From the NCBI GenBank assembly GCA_963752505.1, contig CAVVYM010000011.1, forward strand, positions 1 to 15,845: a DNA stretch of 15,845 nucleotides, read 5' to 3'. Shown one piece after another: positions 7,641 through 15,361 of the stretch. The stretch comes from JACJWR01 sp963752505. Lineage in GTDB: Bacteria > Actinomycetota > Actinomycetes > S36-B12 > UBA10799. The position numbers and the translations under genes are program-made. The number at the start of each line of letters is the position of its first letter. Position 1 is the stretch's first letter. The notes beneath the pieces are model-generated. The model saw only the letters and a program-made list of their open reading frames with translations, searched no databases and was not told where the DNA came from.

Positions 7641-9149
7641 CTATGGGTTGGGGTTGTAGGGGTCCACTCCCGGTTGGCCGTTCGCCAACAGTCGGGCATC
7701 GTTGCAGGGGTCGGGCTTGCCCGCCGCGGTTCCGGTGGGTGCTCCGATTTCCGACGTCTTCCATTTCTTCTTCGCCAAACTGATGTGGGGCGTGTAGCCA
7801 TCGGTGGCGAGACCGTAGCGGCTCATGGTGGCAAGCAGTTCCGGCGAATCCAACTCCAACGTGAACCAGATCGTGCACGCCAGATCATTCGCGCCAGACC
7901 CAAGCGCAGCGTCGCCTGGCGCATCCGAGCCCGCGGCGCCGGCGGTGGGTGATTCGTCGGCGAGTAGGGCGGGAAGCTGCTGGGGACCCACTGTGAGGCT
8001 GGCGTTGTTCGGGAAATTCACCCACAGGTGAAGGCATTGCTGCGGCCCCGCGGCCCCGTCAGCCGAACAGGTGGCCCCGGTCGGGATCGTGAAGGGCACG
8101 GAGGTCTGGTTGACCACCTCGTTCGCGCCGGTCGGCCAGACGACGTTGTCGGCAGTGAAGCCTGCCGAGAGGTCCTTGCGGAGCGTGTTGGTTTGGTCCG
8201 ACATCACCCGGATACTCACAGCTGCCGGGGTGGCTGCGCCGGCAGTGCCGTCGGCGAGAAGCTTCGCCTCGATGTAGGCGGTCCCCACGCCGTTGCCGGT
8301 GCCGGTGCACAGGAACCCCGTTCCCGCAGTCGGAGTCACATTCGCCAGAGTGGTGGGTTGCCATGATGAACCGGTGTCGAGCCAAGCAGACGAGCAATCC
8401 ACGGTCATGCGATCACTGGCGATGACTGGCGAGATGGTGCCCTGGCCTGACGAGGTCACCGGCTGCTTCACAGCTGCGGTGAGGGCCTGCGAGACGTCGG
8501 CCGCGTCCAGCTTGCCCCCGACCGGTGTGAAGGTGGCGGCTGGTGATCCTCGGTCGCCGACGTAGACCCAGGAACCGTCGTACTCGGCGATCGTGGTGTG
8601 CGGGCCAGCCGCCTGGTTGGCAGGATCTTGGCCGTCGGCGATCACACCGAGGTAGCCCCCGTATTGCGCGAGCACAAGGGGAGTCAGACCCAGATTCGAG
8701 CCGTTGCTCCAGTACTCATCGCCCACCCGCAGGTAGAAGAAGTTGCAGTCCTCAACCTGCCCGGGTGTGCCGCCGGCGTTCCAGTAGTCGACATCGCACA
8801 CCTGCGGCTGGTCCATGCCTTGAGCACACATCACCGCGTTCTTCGAGTAGCCGGGGTCTTGCGCCGCTTGGATGACGGCTGAGCGTAGAGATTGGAGGCT
8901 CTGCGGCTGCTGCGGGTCGCCGTACGGTGGTTGAGGGTAGGGCGGTGTGGGGTCAGGTGGGATATCGCCCGCGGGGAAGGCGGCGCAGGGTGCGGACTCG
9001 GGACCGGTGGTGCTGCTTGCCGCGGGCGCGGCGTTGGCCTGTGCTGCGGCATCGTCGCTGCCAGGATCCTCGGTCGCGGAGCCTCCGGCACAGGCGGACA
9101 CCAGAGCGGCTGAACTGATCGCCACGCCGACTAGTCGTAGGAGAGTCAT
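7641..9149 (-). CDS. cysteine-rich lipoprotein of unknown function
   Basis: I do not recognise the family. The 502-residue product begins MTLLRLVGVAISSAALVSAC, a lipoprotein signal with lipobox VSAC (Cys20), so it should be anchored outside the membrane. After an Ala/Ser/Asp linker comes a proline/tyrosine-rich stretch (about residues 60-80) and a large extracellular region with more than ten further cysteines, probably disulfide-bonded. A stretch near the C-terminus, ACTIWFTLELD followed by GYTPHISLAKKKW, resembles one half of a 2H phosphoesterase (His-x-Ser), but no second half is visible. The frame is open back to 9236, yet ATG 9149 is chosen because it starts the signal peptide and has GGAAGG nearby upstream. 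It heads a likely two-gene unit with the phospholipase-D-like lipoprotein (39-nt gap), so it may be its partner or regulator; that is inference. Confidence 0.75.
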   Translation of the reverse strand: MTLLRLVGVAISSAALVSACAGGSATEDPGSDDAAAQANAAPAASSTTGPESAPCAAFPAGDIPPDPTPPYPQPPYGDPQQPQSLQSLRSAVIQAAQDPGYSKNAVMCAQGMDQPQVCDVDYWNAGGTPGQVEDCNFFYLRVGDEYWSNGSNLGLTPLVLAQYGGYLGVIADGQDPANQAAGPHTTIAEYDGSWVYVGDRGSPAATFTPVGGKLDAADVSQALTAAVKQPVTSSGQGTISPVIASDRMTVDCSSAWLDTGSSWQPTTLANVTPTAGTGFLCTGTGNGVGTAYIEAKLLADGTAGAATPAAVSIRVMSDQTNTLRKDLSAGFTADNVVWPTGANEVVNQTSVPFTIPTGATCSADGAAGPQQCLHLWVNFPNNASLTVGPQQLPALLADESPTAGAAGSDAPGDAALGSGANDLACTIWFTLELDSPELLATMSRYGLATDGYTPHISLAKKKWKTSEIGAPTGTAAGKPDPCNDARLLANGQPGVDPYNPNP

Positions 9150-9303
9150 CGTCGTCGCCCTTCCGCTTTCCACCGGAATAGAGTCGGCATGGCGCCACCA
9201 GCCCGGATCCGGAGCCGCAACCTCCGGAAGCGGCAACCATAGCGCGTTGAATCTGAGGATGTTCGATCATGATCTCGCGCCCTTCAGGTACCCCGATGCG
9301 TCG

Positions 9304-9696
9304 TTAGCGGGGCAAGCCCGCGGCGTGGCGCACGGCGTCGGCGAATCCGTCCCGGTCGGCCACTGTCAAGGTGAGTCCGGGGTGGAGCAGTAGGCCCGTT
9401 GGATCGAGGATCTTGATCGGCTCGGCGAACTTCACGCAGACCCCGCCAGCGGTCGTGGTGCCGAACGTCGCTCCGCCGTCGGCGAAGGAGGCCCGCCCGC
9501 CGATGGCCTTGATCGCTTGGTAGGGCCCCGACGTCTCGGTGGCCACGATGTTGAAGGTGGGCGTTCGGGCACGCCAAAGGCCGAAGCGTGCGTCGAGTTC
9601 GTCGTCTGTGAGGTCCACCCACGCCGTCTTCGGGGTCACACCCACCGCAGCGAGAACCGGCAGGTACTTCTTCTCGAAACTGAAGTTGAACCTCAC
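9304..9696 (-). CDS. small conserved actinobacterial protein
   Basis: A soluble-looking protein of 130 residues without signal peptide or membrane segment. It resembles a conserved hypothetical family that I recall from actinobacteria, with the pattern F-x-F near the start, a WVDLTDDELDARFG segment, a TFNIVATETSGPYQAIKAIG segment, GGVCVKFAEP and LLLHPGLTLTVAD near the end. Its function is unknown to me. The ORF is open back to 9924, but the upstream part is Arg/Pro-rich shadow sequence overlapping the next gene. GTG 9696 begins the conserved region and lies 7 nt after a TAGGGT box, which suits a leaderless start. It sits between the membrane protein upstream and the lipoprotein unit downstream, with a 154-nt gap before the latter in which I see no clear promoter. 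Confidence 0.7.
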   Translation of the reverse strand: MRFNFSFEKKYLPVLAAVGVTPKTAWVDLTDDELDARFGLWRARTPTFNIVATETSGPYQAIKAIGGRASFADGGATFGTTTAGGVCVKFAEPIKILDPTGLLLHPGLTLTVADRDGFADAVRHAAGLPR

Positions 9697-9703
9697 CTGA
9701 ACG

Positions 9704-9709
9704 ACCCTA
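9704..9709 (-). promoter_or_regulatory. -10 box of a leaderless promoter for the small conserved gene
   Basis: Minus-strand TAGGGT (TANNNT) is followed by seven bases and GTG 9696, so transcription should begin at or next to the start codon. There is no convincing -35. The AGGG inside the box could instead act as a weak ribosome site, about 9 nt from the start. Confidence 0.4.
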
Positions 9710-9775
9710 GCGCGATTCCCACGGGTCAACGAATCACTGGGTCGGTCGGCCGGGAGCGCCGTGCCGCCAGGCGGG

Positions 9776-11077
9776 TTACAGCGAGGACGCCGGCACTTCG
9801 CGGAGGCCTCCGAGTGGCGGTCCGGCCTCCGGTACTCCGACGAATCCGAGCATCGCCACGAGCACGGCTGCTGCCACGACCGACGCTGCCGAGGCGCGGG
9901 TCCGCCGCGCCGGTGGCGGGGCACTGTGAAGCTGGCGCCCGAGACCCACGATCGCTGTGCACATCGCCGCCACCACCGCGAAGCGACCCCAGTCGATGCC
10001 GACGACCAGCATCGGAAGCACCGACAGGCTGATCAGTCCGCACACCGTGAACATGGCCCGCAGCCCTGCCCGCGAGTGGTCGAGGAGCGCCAGTGCGGCC
10101 AACGTCCAACCCACGGCGAACACGCACACGCCGGCCCACGAGCGGAACATGTCCGGGTGCATCATCGTGGCCACGGTCGCCTTCACCGCGTAGACCAACG
10201 ACAACCCCAACCACTTCATCGGCCAGCCGACTTCGCCGCCCAGCCAACTTTGGGTTTCGGTGTCGAGGGCCGACCATTGCTGGCCGATCTCGGCAGCTCC
10301 GAGGGTCGGCAGCGATGCGACCCAGGCGAGCGCAAGCAGGACTGGTGCCCAGAGCACGGCGAAGGCGCGCAGTCGGACGTCGTCGCGCTGGGCGAAATAC
10401 ACCAGCGCTGAACCCGCAAGAACGAAGGGCATCACGAGCGCCTCGTGCACCAGCGCTCCGCATGCCATCGCGGTGCCAAACAACGCCGCTAGCAGGGTGA
10501 TGCGGGTGGTGCGGCGAAGGCCGATCGCCAGGAGCAGCAGTGCAGCCGTGAACGCGTATTCCTTGCGCGTCGCGAACAGGATTTGCTCGTCCATGATCGG
10601 CAGCCACGCTGCCTGCCAGGTGCCCAGCAGCAGCCCGCCTGGAATGCCCCACAGCAGCAGCGGCCACGCGGATCTGCGGCGTCGGATCACCATGTGCACG
10701 AGAACCGCGAAGAGCAGCGGCACGATCACAGCAAGACTGGCAACCAGGGCGGTGACTGCGAGTCGGTCGGACGGCAGCGGGAGGTGGCGCAAGACCTCGC
10801 CGGCCAGGCCGCGGCGCGCGGGACCGCCGCCGTAGTTGATGAGCCACTCGTTGGCCGGGTAGTTCCACCAGCCGTTGACTTCGCCGGGGGCGAGGATGCG
10901 TCGGAGCGGAGCGACCGCGGCTGCCACTGCGGCCACGACATTGAGCAGCGAGGCGAGCAGTAGGCCCGCGGTGCGCGCGCGCTTTCGGGTCCGGGTGACG
11001 ACAGGTGGGGCGTCGACGATGACGACCGGTCGAGGGTCGGCCTGGGCTGCTGAACGCAGGCGTACCTCCGGTGGCAT
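9776..11077 (-). CDS. polytopic membrane protein, possibly glycan-related
   Basis: Integral membrane protein of 433 residues with about ten predicted hydrophobic helices: near residues 37-58, 105-130, 138-160, 172-187, 192-225 (probably two), 235-255, 292-310, 318-337, 345-380 and 395-415. The first large outside loop holds WWNYPANEWLINYGG followed by ARRGLAGEVL, and a later helix contains ALVHEALVMPFVLAG, with DWGRFAVVA near the end. Similar tyrosine/Arg-Gly and His-Glu patterns occur in uncharacterised membrane proteins near polysaccharide genes, including some with a GT-C-like layout. I see no diagnostic catalytic motif, so a glycosyltransferase or polymerase role is only a guess. ATG 11077 stands six bases after TAGAGT, a leaderless promoter, so it is probably transcribed apart from the sedolisin gene 75 nt upstream. 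Confidence 0.7.
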   Translation of the reverse strand: MPPEVRLRSAAQADPRPVVIVDAPPVVTRTRKRARTAGLLLASLLNVVAAVAAAVAPLRRILAPGEVNGWWNYPANEWLINYGGGPARRGLAGEVLRHLPLPSDRLAVTALVASLAVIVPLLFAVLVHMVIRRRRSAWPLLLWGIPGGLLLGTWQAAWLPIMDEQILFATRKEYAFTAALLLLAIGLRRTTRITLLAALFGTAMACGALVHEALVMPFVLAGSALVYFAQRDDVRLRAFAVLWAPVLLALAWVASLPTLGAAEIGQQWSALDTETQSWLGGEVGWPMKWLGLSLVYAVKATVATMMHPDMFRSWAGVCVFAVGWTLAALALLDHSRAGLRAMFTVCGLISLSVLPMLVVGIDWGRFAVVAAMCTAIVGLGRQLHSAPPPARRTRASAASVVAAAVLVAMLGFVGVPEAGPPLGGLREVPASSL

Positions 11078-11083
11078 ACGCCG

Positions 11084-11089
11084 ACTCTA
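11084..11089 (-). promoter_or_regulatory. -10 box of a leaderless promoter for the membrane protein gene
   Basis: Minus-strand TAGAGT (TANNNT) is followed by CGGCGT and the ATG at 11077, six bases apart, matching the leaderless geometry seen at 3871 and 9704. No -35 is clear. It would separate this gene from the lipoprotein operon upstream. Confidence 0.45.
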
Positions 11090-11152
11090 GGGCCTCGGGC
11101 GGCCAACCCCGGGTGAGCGCGAGCGTGTCGCGGTGAGCCGGGATCGATTCGC

Positions 11153-12796
11153 CTAGCGATCCGATTCGGCGTACCGCAACAGTTCGGCGAAGTCGAGGGA
11201 TCCCCACCCGGACGCCGGGTCGTAGCCCGGCGCGGCAGTACAGCAACCGACGTTGTACAGGTCGTTGGTTCCCACGGTGACGTCCTTGAACATGGCCGAC
11301 GCCGTCGGATCTGCGGCGTAGGCGTAGATGCGCGGATTGAGCAGCCCGAGGCGCTGCGGCTCTTGGTCGCCGGGCGCCAACGCGTCGGCCAGTTCTGCCA
11401 GGGCGGCAGCCAAGCCGGGTGCCGTGGCAGAGGTGCCCCCGACCACCTTCGTCGCGCAGAGGCCCTCGTCGGTACAGACGGGGATCGGTCCGAAGGCCGC
11501 TGGGGCAGCGACAAAAGCCAGATCTGGGACGATGCGGTTGTCCGGCCCGGGCAGGTCCCGCTGGTAGCCGGGTCGGGGGAGCACGCTGACGGTCGAGCCG
11601 CCGCCGGCCTGTGCCACTTTGGGTGAGTCATTCCAGACTCGTTCGGAGAGCACGCCCTGGTCGCTGGTGAACGAGGTTCCGCCGATGCCGGTGACGAAGG
11701 TGGAGGTGGCGGGGTACTGACTGGCCTCCTCGGTGTTTGCTGGCGCGCACGACGATGACCCGGTGTCGCCAGCAGCAGCGATCACGGTGACACCGGCCGC
11801 AGCGCCGGCGGACAGCAACCACTCTGATACGTCCAGCGCCTGCGTGCGCAGGTTCTGTTCGCACACCCCGATGCTCGTCGAGATGATCTGCGGACCACCC
11901 GGCACCAGCGCGTCGCCGATAGCGGCCGCCAGCGGGAAGACCAACGATGAGCGTGGGTTGAACTGGTAGGAGCGGATGGCTTCCAGATTCGGGGCGATCA
12001 GACTCGCGGCGATGATGTCGAGGGTCGACTCCTCCGCGGTCGCTCCAAATACCGCCGGATTCGAGGGATCCACGTGGACGGTGGCTACCGGTGGGATCTG
12101 CACTTGGTAGCACTGTTCGAAAATCTCGAGCGCGCGCTGCGAGGTTTGATCAATCTGCAGGATCCCCATGGTGACGCCGGCTCCGCCGCGGCCGGCGCTG
12201 TGCAGGGGCGCCAAGCCGTAGTAGTCGGTGAGCACCTGGCTGACGTTCGGCGCCGGGGGGCACGCTGGTTTGGCGACGAATCCCGACGACGAGGACTGCG
12301 GCGTGGGTGAACTCGTATCCGGCAGCAGCATGGTGAGGCCTACGACCTCCGCAACCTGGCCCTGCCATTGACGTGGCACTTTCGGTGGCGCGGTGGGCTT
12401 GGCGACCGGGCTGGCGCCGTCCTGATCGACGATGACCTCGACGCCGAGCACCTCGCGGGCCTCGGCCACGTTGAACGTGCCCACGATGAGTCCGCCGCTG
12501 GGATGCACCGAGCCGTCGAATCCGGCTGCCTTGAGTTCGGTGAGGAGATCCTCGGCGACACCTGGTGAGGGTCCGAACTTGGCGATCTCTTCGGCCGTCA
12601 ACCACTGTTGGAAGAGCGGGTCGCCCGGTGTTGATCGGGCTAGCGCTGTGGTGGCCAATCCATCGGCGTCGCGCACCAACCCGAGAGCGACGGGCAACTC
12701 CAGATCGTCGGGCGCCGGAGTGCCCTTCTCCGCCGAGCAGCCGGCCAAAGCGGCAGCCATGAGCAGCCCGGCGATGACCCCGATCCCGAATCTCAC
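11153..12796 (-). CDS. sedolisin (S53 family) serine peptidase lipoprotein
   Basis: Exported serine-carboxyl peptidase of the sedolisin/kumamolisin family, usually an acid-active endopeptidase made with an activation propeptide. The 547-residue product starts VRFGIG with a lipoprotein signal (lipobox LAGC, Cys20). The prodomain covers about residues 35-130 (PLFQQWLTAEEIAKFGPS; GGLIVGTFNVAEAREVLGV). The catalytic residues are complete: Glu256 and Asp260 in EESTLD, Asp344 in AAAGDTG and Ser456 in GGTSATAP, with spacings of 84 and 112 residues close to kumamolisin. The C-terminal calcium site appears as KDVTVGTND followed by GYDPASGWG. GTG 12796 starts the signal peptide; the frame stays open to 12988, but that part overlaps the deaminase gene. 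It follows the deaminase gene by 25 nt without a clear ribosome site, so it is likely translated from the same message. The lipid anchor is notable, as most known sedolisins are freely secreted. Confidence 0.88.
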   Translation of the reverse strand: MRFGIGVIAGLLMAAALAGCSAEKGTPAPDDLELPVALGLVRDADGLATTALARSTPGDPLFQQWLTAEEIAKFGPSPGVAEDLLTELKAAGFDGSVHPSGGLIVGTFNVAEAREVLGVEVIVDQDGASPVAKPTAPPKVPRQWQGQVAEVVGLTMLLPDTSSPTPQSSSSGFVAKPACPPAPNVSQVLTDYYGLAPLHSAGRGGAGVTMGILQIDQTSQRALEIFEQCYQVQIPPVATVHVDPSNPAVFGATAEESTLDIIAASLIAPNLEAIRSYQFNPRSSLVFPLAAAIGDALVPGGPQIISTSIGVCEQNLRTQALDVSEWLLSAGAAAGVTVIAAAGDTGSSSCAPANTEEASQYPATSTFVTGIGGTSFTSDQGVLSERVWNDSPKVAQAGGGSTVSVLPRPGYQRDLPGPDNRIVPDLAFVAAPAAFGPIPVCTDEGLCATKVVGGTSATAPGLAAALAELADALAPGDQEPQRLGLLNPRIYAYAADPTASAMFKDVTVGTNDLYNVGCCTAAPGYDPASGWGSLDFAELLRYAESDR

Positions 12797-12821
12797 CGCT
12801 TGATCATGGCAGGCCGCGGCG

Positions 12822-14207
12822 CTAGGTGGCGGCTTGTTGGGGGTCGATCTGCACCAGCGAGGAGTACAGGGGTGGCAGCACCGCGATTTCCGCTGTGAGT
12901 GCGGCGGCATCGCCGACGAGCGGCGGATCGAAGTACTGGAAGTTGCTGGGGCTCGTCTGCGGTAGAGCGCTCTCCACAGTTGATCCATAGGCGCCGAGGG
13001 TCTCCACGGTGGTGGTGGAGTTCGGTGAAGGCGCCCGGAGAAACACGAAGGTGCCGAACTTCGGACTCGTGAGGGTCTGTTGGGCGATCTGCACCGTGGA
13101 CGGGTCGTTGATCAGGGCGAATCGGGTGGTTGAGTAGTCCTGGGCCACCGGCATAAAAGCAGGGGCCGCCGGATTGTCGCTGGAGTCTGCGGACGCCAGT
13201 ACGAGGTTGCCAAACGGGTCGATGAACGCCACCGCATTTGTCGCCCCCGGGGTGCCGGCCACGAGGTCCTCCAGCACGCCTCGCACGCGCTGGTCTGGGC
13301 TCCTGAAGTTGGCGATCCGGACGGCAAAGGCATCCGGGTAGACCTTCTGGTAGGCCTCGATGACGGCGGCCGCGCCGGAATCCGAGGCCGGGTCGCGAAG
13401 TTGGGAGGGGTCCGTGCCGGTGTTCTTGCGAGTGTTGCGCACCGCCCCCGCGCTGTCCTGATAGAGGTTGCGGCATCGCTCGAATACCTCGCGGGTCATC
13501 GCTGTTGTCGCGAACGGCAATCCCGCAGGACCCTGGTAGGAACGATCCGGGTCGACCGCGTAGTAACCGAAGGTGCTCAGCGCGCTTGCGCGCGGCCCCG
13601 ATGGCAGGGACGCGAAGGACCCGGTGTTGTTGAAGTTGATGCCGCTGAAGGTGTCGCGACCCACCGTCGCGGCGTTGAGCCCCGCTGTCAACAGTGCACC
13701 CGTGCACATGACACACGGATCCAGCGAGGTGACCACCGTCAAGTCGGCGGCATCGGGGAGACCGAGGTTGTCCCGGTTCGCCAGGTACCAGTAGACAAGT
13801 TGTCGCTCGCCGTGCGCAGTGGGGTCGTTGGTGAACGTTTCGCCCGCGATACCGGCCGTTTCAGAGTTGACCCGGGCCACTACCCGGTTTGGCATGGTCT
13901 GCAGCACCTTCCCCGTGGCGTTGTCGATGAGCGCACCGCCAATGCCGTAGCTCCCCGCGTCCGCTGCTGACGCTGCGACGGCGGCCACTAGTTCCGCCGC
14001 CTCTTGCGCGCTTCCCACCGAGGTGGCGAAGGTGGGACTCGCAGTCGCGGTGGGCGTCGACGAGCTGCCCGACGAACTGCCCGACGGACTCGGCGCCGAA
14101 TCGTCGGAGCCACAGGCGGCAAGAACCCCCACCCCGGCAGTGGCCAGCCCCCACTGAAGCAACTGGCGGCGGGTCGTCTGCAGGCGATCTCGGGGTGCCG
14201 CGGTCAC
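12822..14207 (-). CDS. Tat-exported lipoprotein with zinc deaminase domain
   Basis: A 461-residue protein combining an export signal with a nucleobase/nucleoside deaminase fold, which hydrolyses an amino group from cytosine, guanine or adenine-type rings in known relatives. Residues 11-33 read as a Tat lipoprotein signal: TTRRQLLQWG with twin Arg13-Arg14, a hydrophobic run, and lipobox LAAC (Cys32). A Ser/Pro/Thr linker follows to about 62. The deaminase core shows strand YGIGGALIDNATGKVL, then DPTAHGERQ (His132 zinc ligand, Glu134 proton shuttle) and SLDPCVMCTGAL (Cys165 and Cys168 zinc ligands), as in the GuaD/TadA/dCMP deaminase superfamily. Tat export suits a protein folded with zinc in the cytoplasm. 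Residues 220-461 are unassigned; NAVAFIDPFGNLVLAS there resembles the first deaminase hairpin but no zinc residues follow. GTG 14207 overlaps the upstream TGA (GTGA), implying coupled translation. The substrate is unknown. Confidence 0.82.
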   Translation of the reverse strand: MTAAPRDRLQTTRRQLLQWGLATAGVGVLAACGSDDSAPSPSGSSSGSSSTPTATASPTFATSVGSAQEAAELVAAVAASAADAGSYGIGGALIDNATGKVLQTMPNRVVARVNSETAGIAGETFTNDPTAHGERQLVYWYLANRDNLGLPDAADLTVVTSLDPCVMCTGALLTAGLNAATVGRDTFSGINFNNTGSFASLPSGPRASALSTFGYYAVDPDRSYQGPAGLPFATTAMTREVFERCRNLYQDSAGAVRNTRKNTGTDPSQLRDPASDSGAAAVIEAYQKVYPDAFAVRIANFRSPDQRVRGVLEDLVAGTPGATNAVAFIDPFGNLVLASADSSDNPAAPAFMPVAQDYSTTRFALINDPSTVQIAQQTLTSPKFGTFVFLRAPSPNSTTTVETLGAYGSTVESALPQTSPSNFQYFDPPLVGDAAALTAEIAVLPPLYSSLVQIDPQQAAT

Positions 14208-15361
14208 AAGCCAGCCGTGGCACTGCGGAAGTCGGAGTTGAACACGGCCATCACCTCCTCGACACTCGCTGCATCGGTCACCAATACTCCCAACTCCCGC
14301 TCAGTCTGGAGCGACTCATTGAGGAAGGGGTTGACTGATCCTATGTAGGCCACCTGCTGCGGCAGTCCGGCGTCGACAACCATGGTCTTGGTGTGGATGT
14401 ACATCTCCTTGCCGTTTGCCTCTTTCGGTCCGAACACGATCTGCACCCCTGCGGGCTCGAGGATCTCGGCGACTTTGGGGTCGAACCCCACGCGGTTGCC
14501 GACGATGCGTACTTTCACTCCTGCCTTGGCCCGTTCCAGGATGGGTTGGAGCAGGTCCGACGCCGCCGGGAACTGTTGCTCGTAGATGTCCAGGGTGCTG
14601 GTGGCGCTCTGGATGAAATCGAGCAGTGCAGCCTGGGAGTTGCCCGGGTTCTGAAACGTGGTCGAACTCGGCGACCACAGGACGTTGGGTCGATCCGGTG
14701 CCGGCCACTGCCCGAAGGTGGGCCAGTCCGCGTCGAAGTAGGTGGCGATTTCGGCCACGTCTGAGGGATCGGTGGCGAGCACCGCCATGCCGCGGGTGCT
14801 GCCCTCTTCGGATACTTCGGATCATCCTCGAAGTAGCCGCGGTCGAAGTTGAAGTCGGTCACCAGGGCACGCGCACCAGGCAGCCCGGCATCGCTGAGGA
14901 TGAATTTCGCGTGGTAGTAGCTGAAGGCGGGGTTGCTCAGCTGCGCATCGATCCCCTTCGCCTGCAACGCCGCGACGTCGGCGGGGTTTCCCTGCGGACC
15001 GTCGAGCGGATACTCGGTGCGCGAAACCATGACCCGGACCGCCACCCCGCGGTCGACGGCACGCAGCAGGGCGTCAGTGATCGGGGCGAAGTCCGGGTTG
15101 ATCTCGTAGGTGCCCAGGTCCAACGAGCTGGTCGCCGAGTCGATGAAGTCAACCACCGGGGCGACCCCGTCGTCAGGCTCGACCACTGTGACGGTCAACC
15201 GGTCGTTTGCCTGGGCGCCGCCCGGGTAGCCGCTGTCCCGCCAGGCATCGTCGGTGGCCGACTCGCCACCGCAGCCGGTCGCGAGCAGCGCGGTGACGGC
15301 GGCCACCCCCAGAACCACCCGTCTTCTGCGGAGCCGAGGGGGGAGATTGATTGCCCGACAC
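14204..15361 (-). CDS. HKD phospholipase D-like lipoprotein (two frameshifts)
   Basis: A second exported phosphodiesterase of the phospholipase D superfamily, 385 residues after repair. The start is an Arg-rich stretch RLRRRR, a hydrophobic run and lipobox LATGC (Cys30). Motif 1 is YYHAKFILSD (His150, Lys152, Asp157) with VTDFNFD after it; motif 2 is YIHTKTMVVD (His323, Lys325, Asp330) with YIGSVNPFLNES. Both have the canonical HxKx4D spacing. Two one-base changes break the frame: in a C run near 15335 (one C too many) between GTG 15361 and the signal peptide, and near 14810 (one G missing), joining DPKYPK to EGSTRGMAVLATD. Since one base is lost and one gained, the interval stays an exact multiple of three. 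GTG 15361 directly follows the TGA of the upstream gene, and the TGA here overlaps the deaminase GTG. Differs clearly from the 6099-7601 relative, so not a recent copy. Confidence 0.82.

Noticed and set aside
6447..7952. A 501-codon plus-strand open frame opposite the HKD lipoprotein gene
   Set aside because: Its product is Arg/His/Gly/Val-rich with no recognisable domain, while the minus strand has a signal peptide and two HKD motifs. It is an antisense shadow typical of high-GC DNA.
9726..11246. A 506-codon minus-strand open frame overlapping the membrane protein
   Set aside because: It is extremely Arg/Pro-rich and has no hydrophobic segments; the other frame gives a clear ten-helix membrane protein with a leaderless promoter.
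12793..13716. A 307-codon minus-strand open frame inside the deaminase gene
   Set aside because: It is in a different frame from the zinc motifs and has shadow-like composition (Arg, Gly, His); the deaminase frame is clearly coding.
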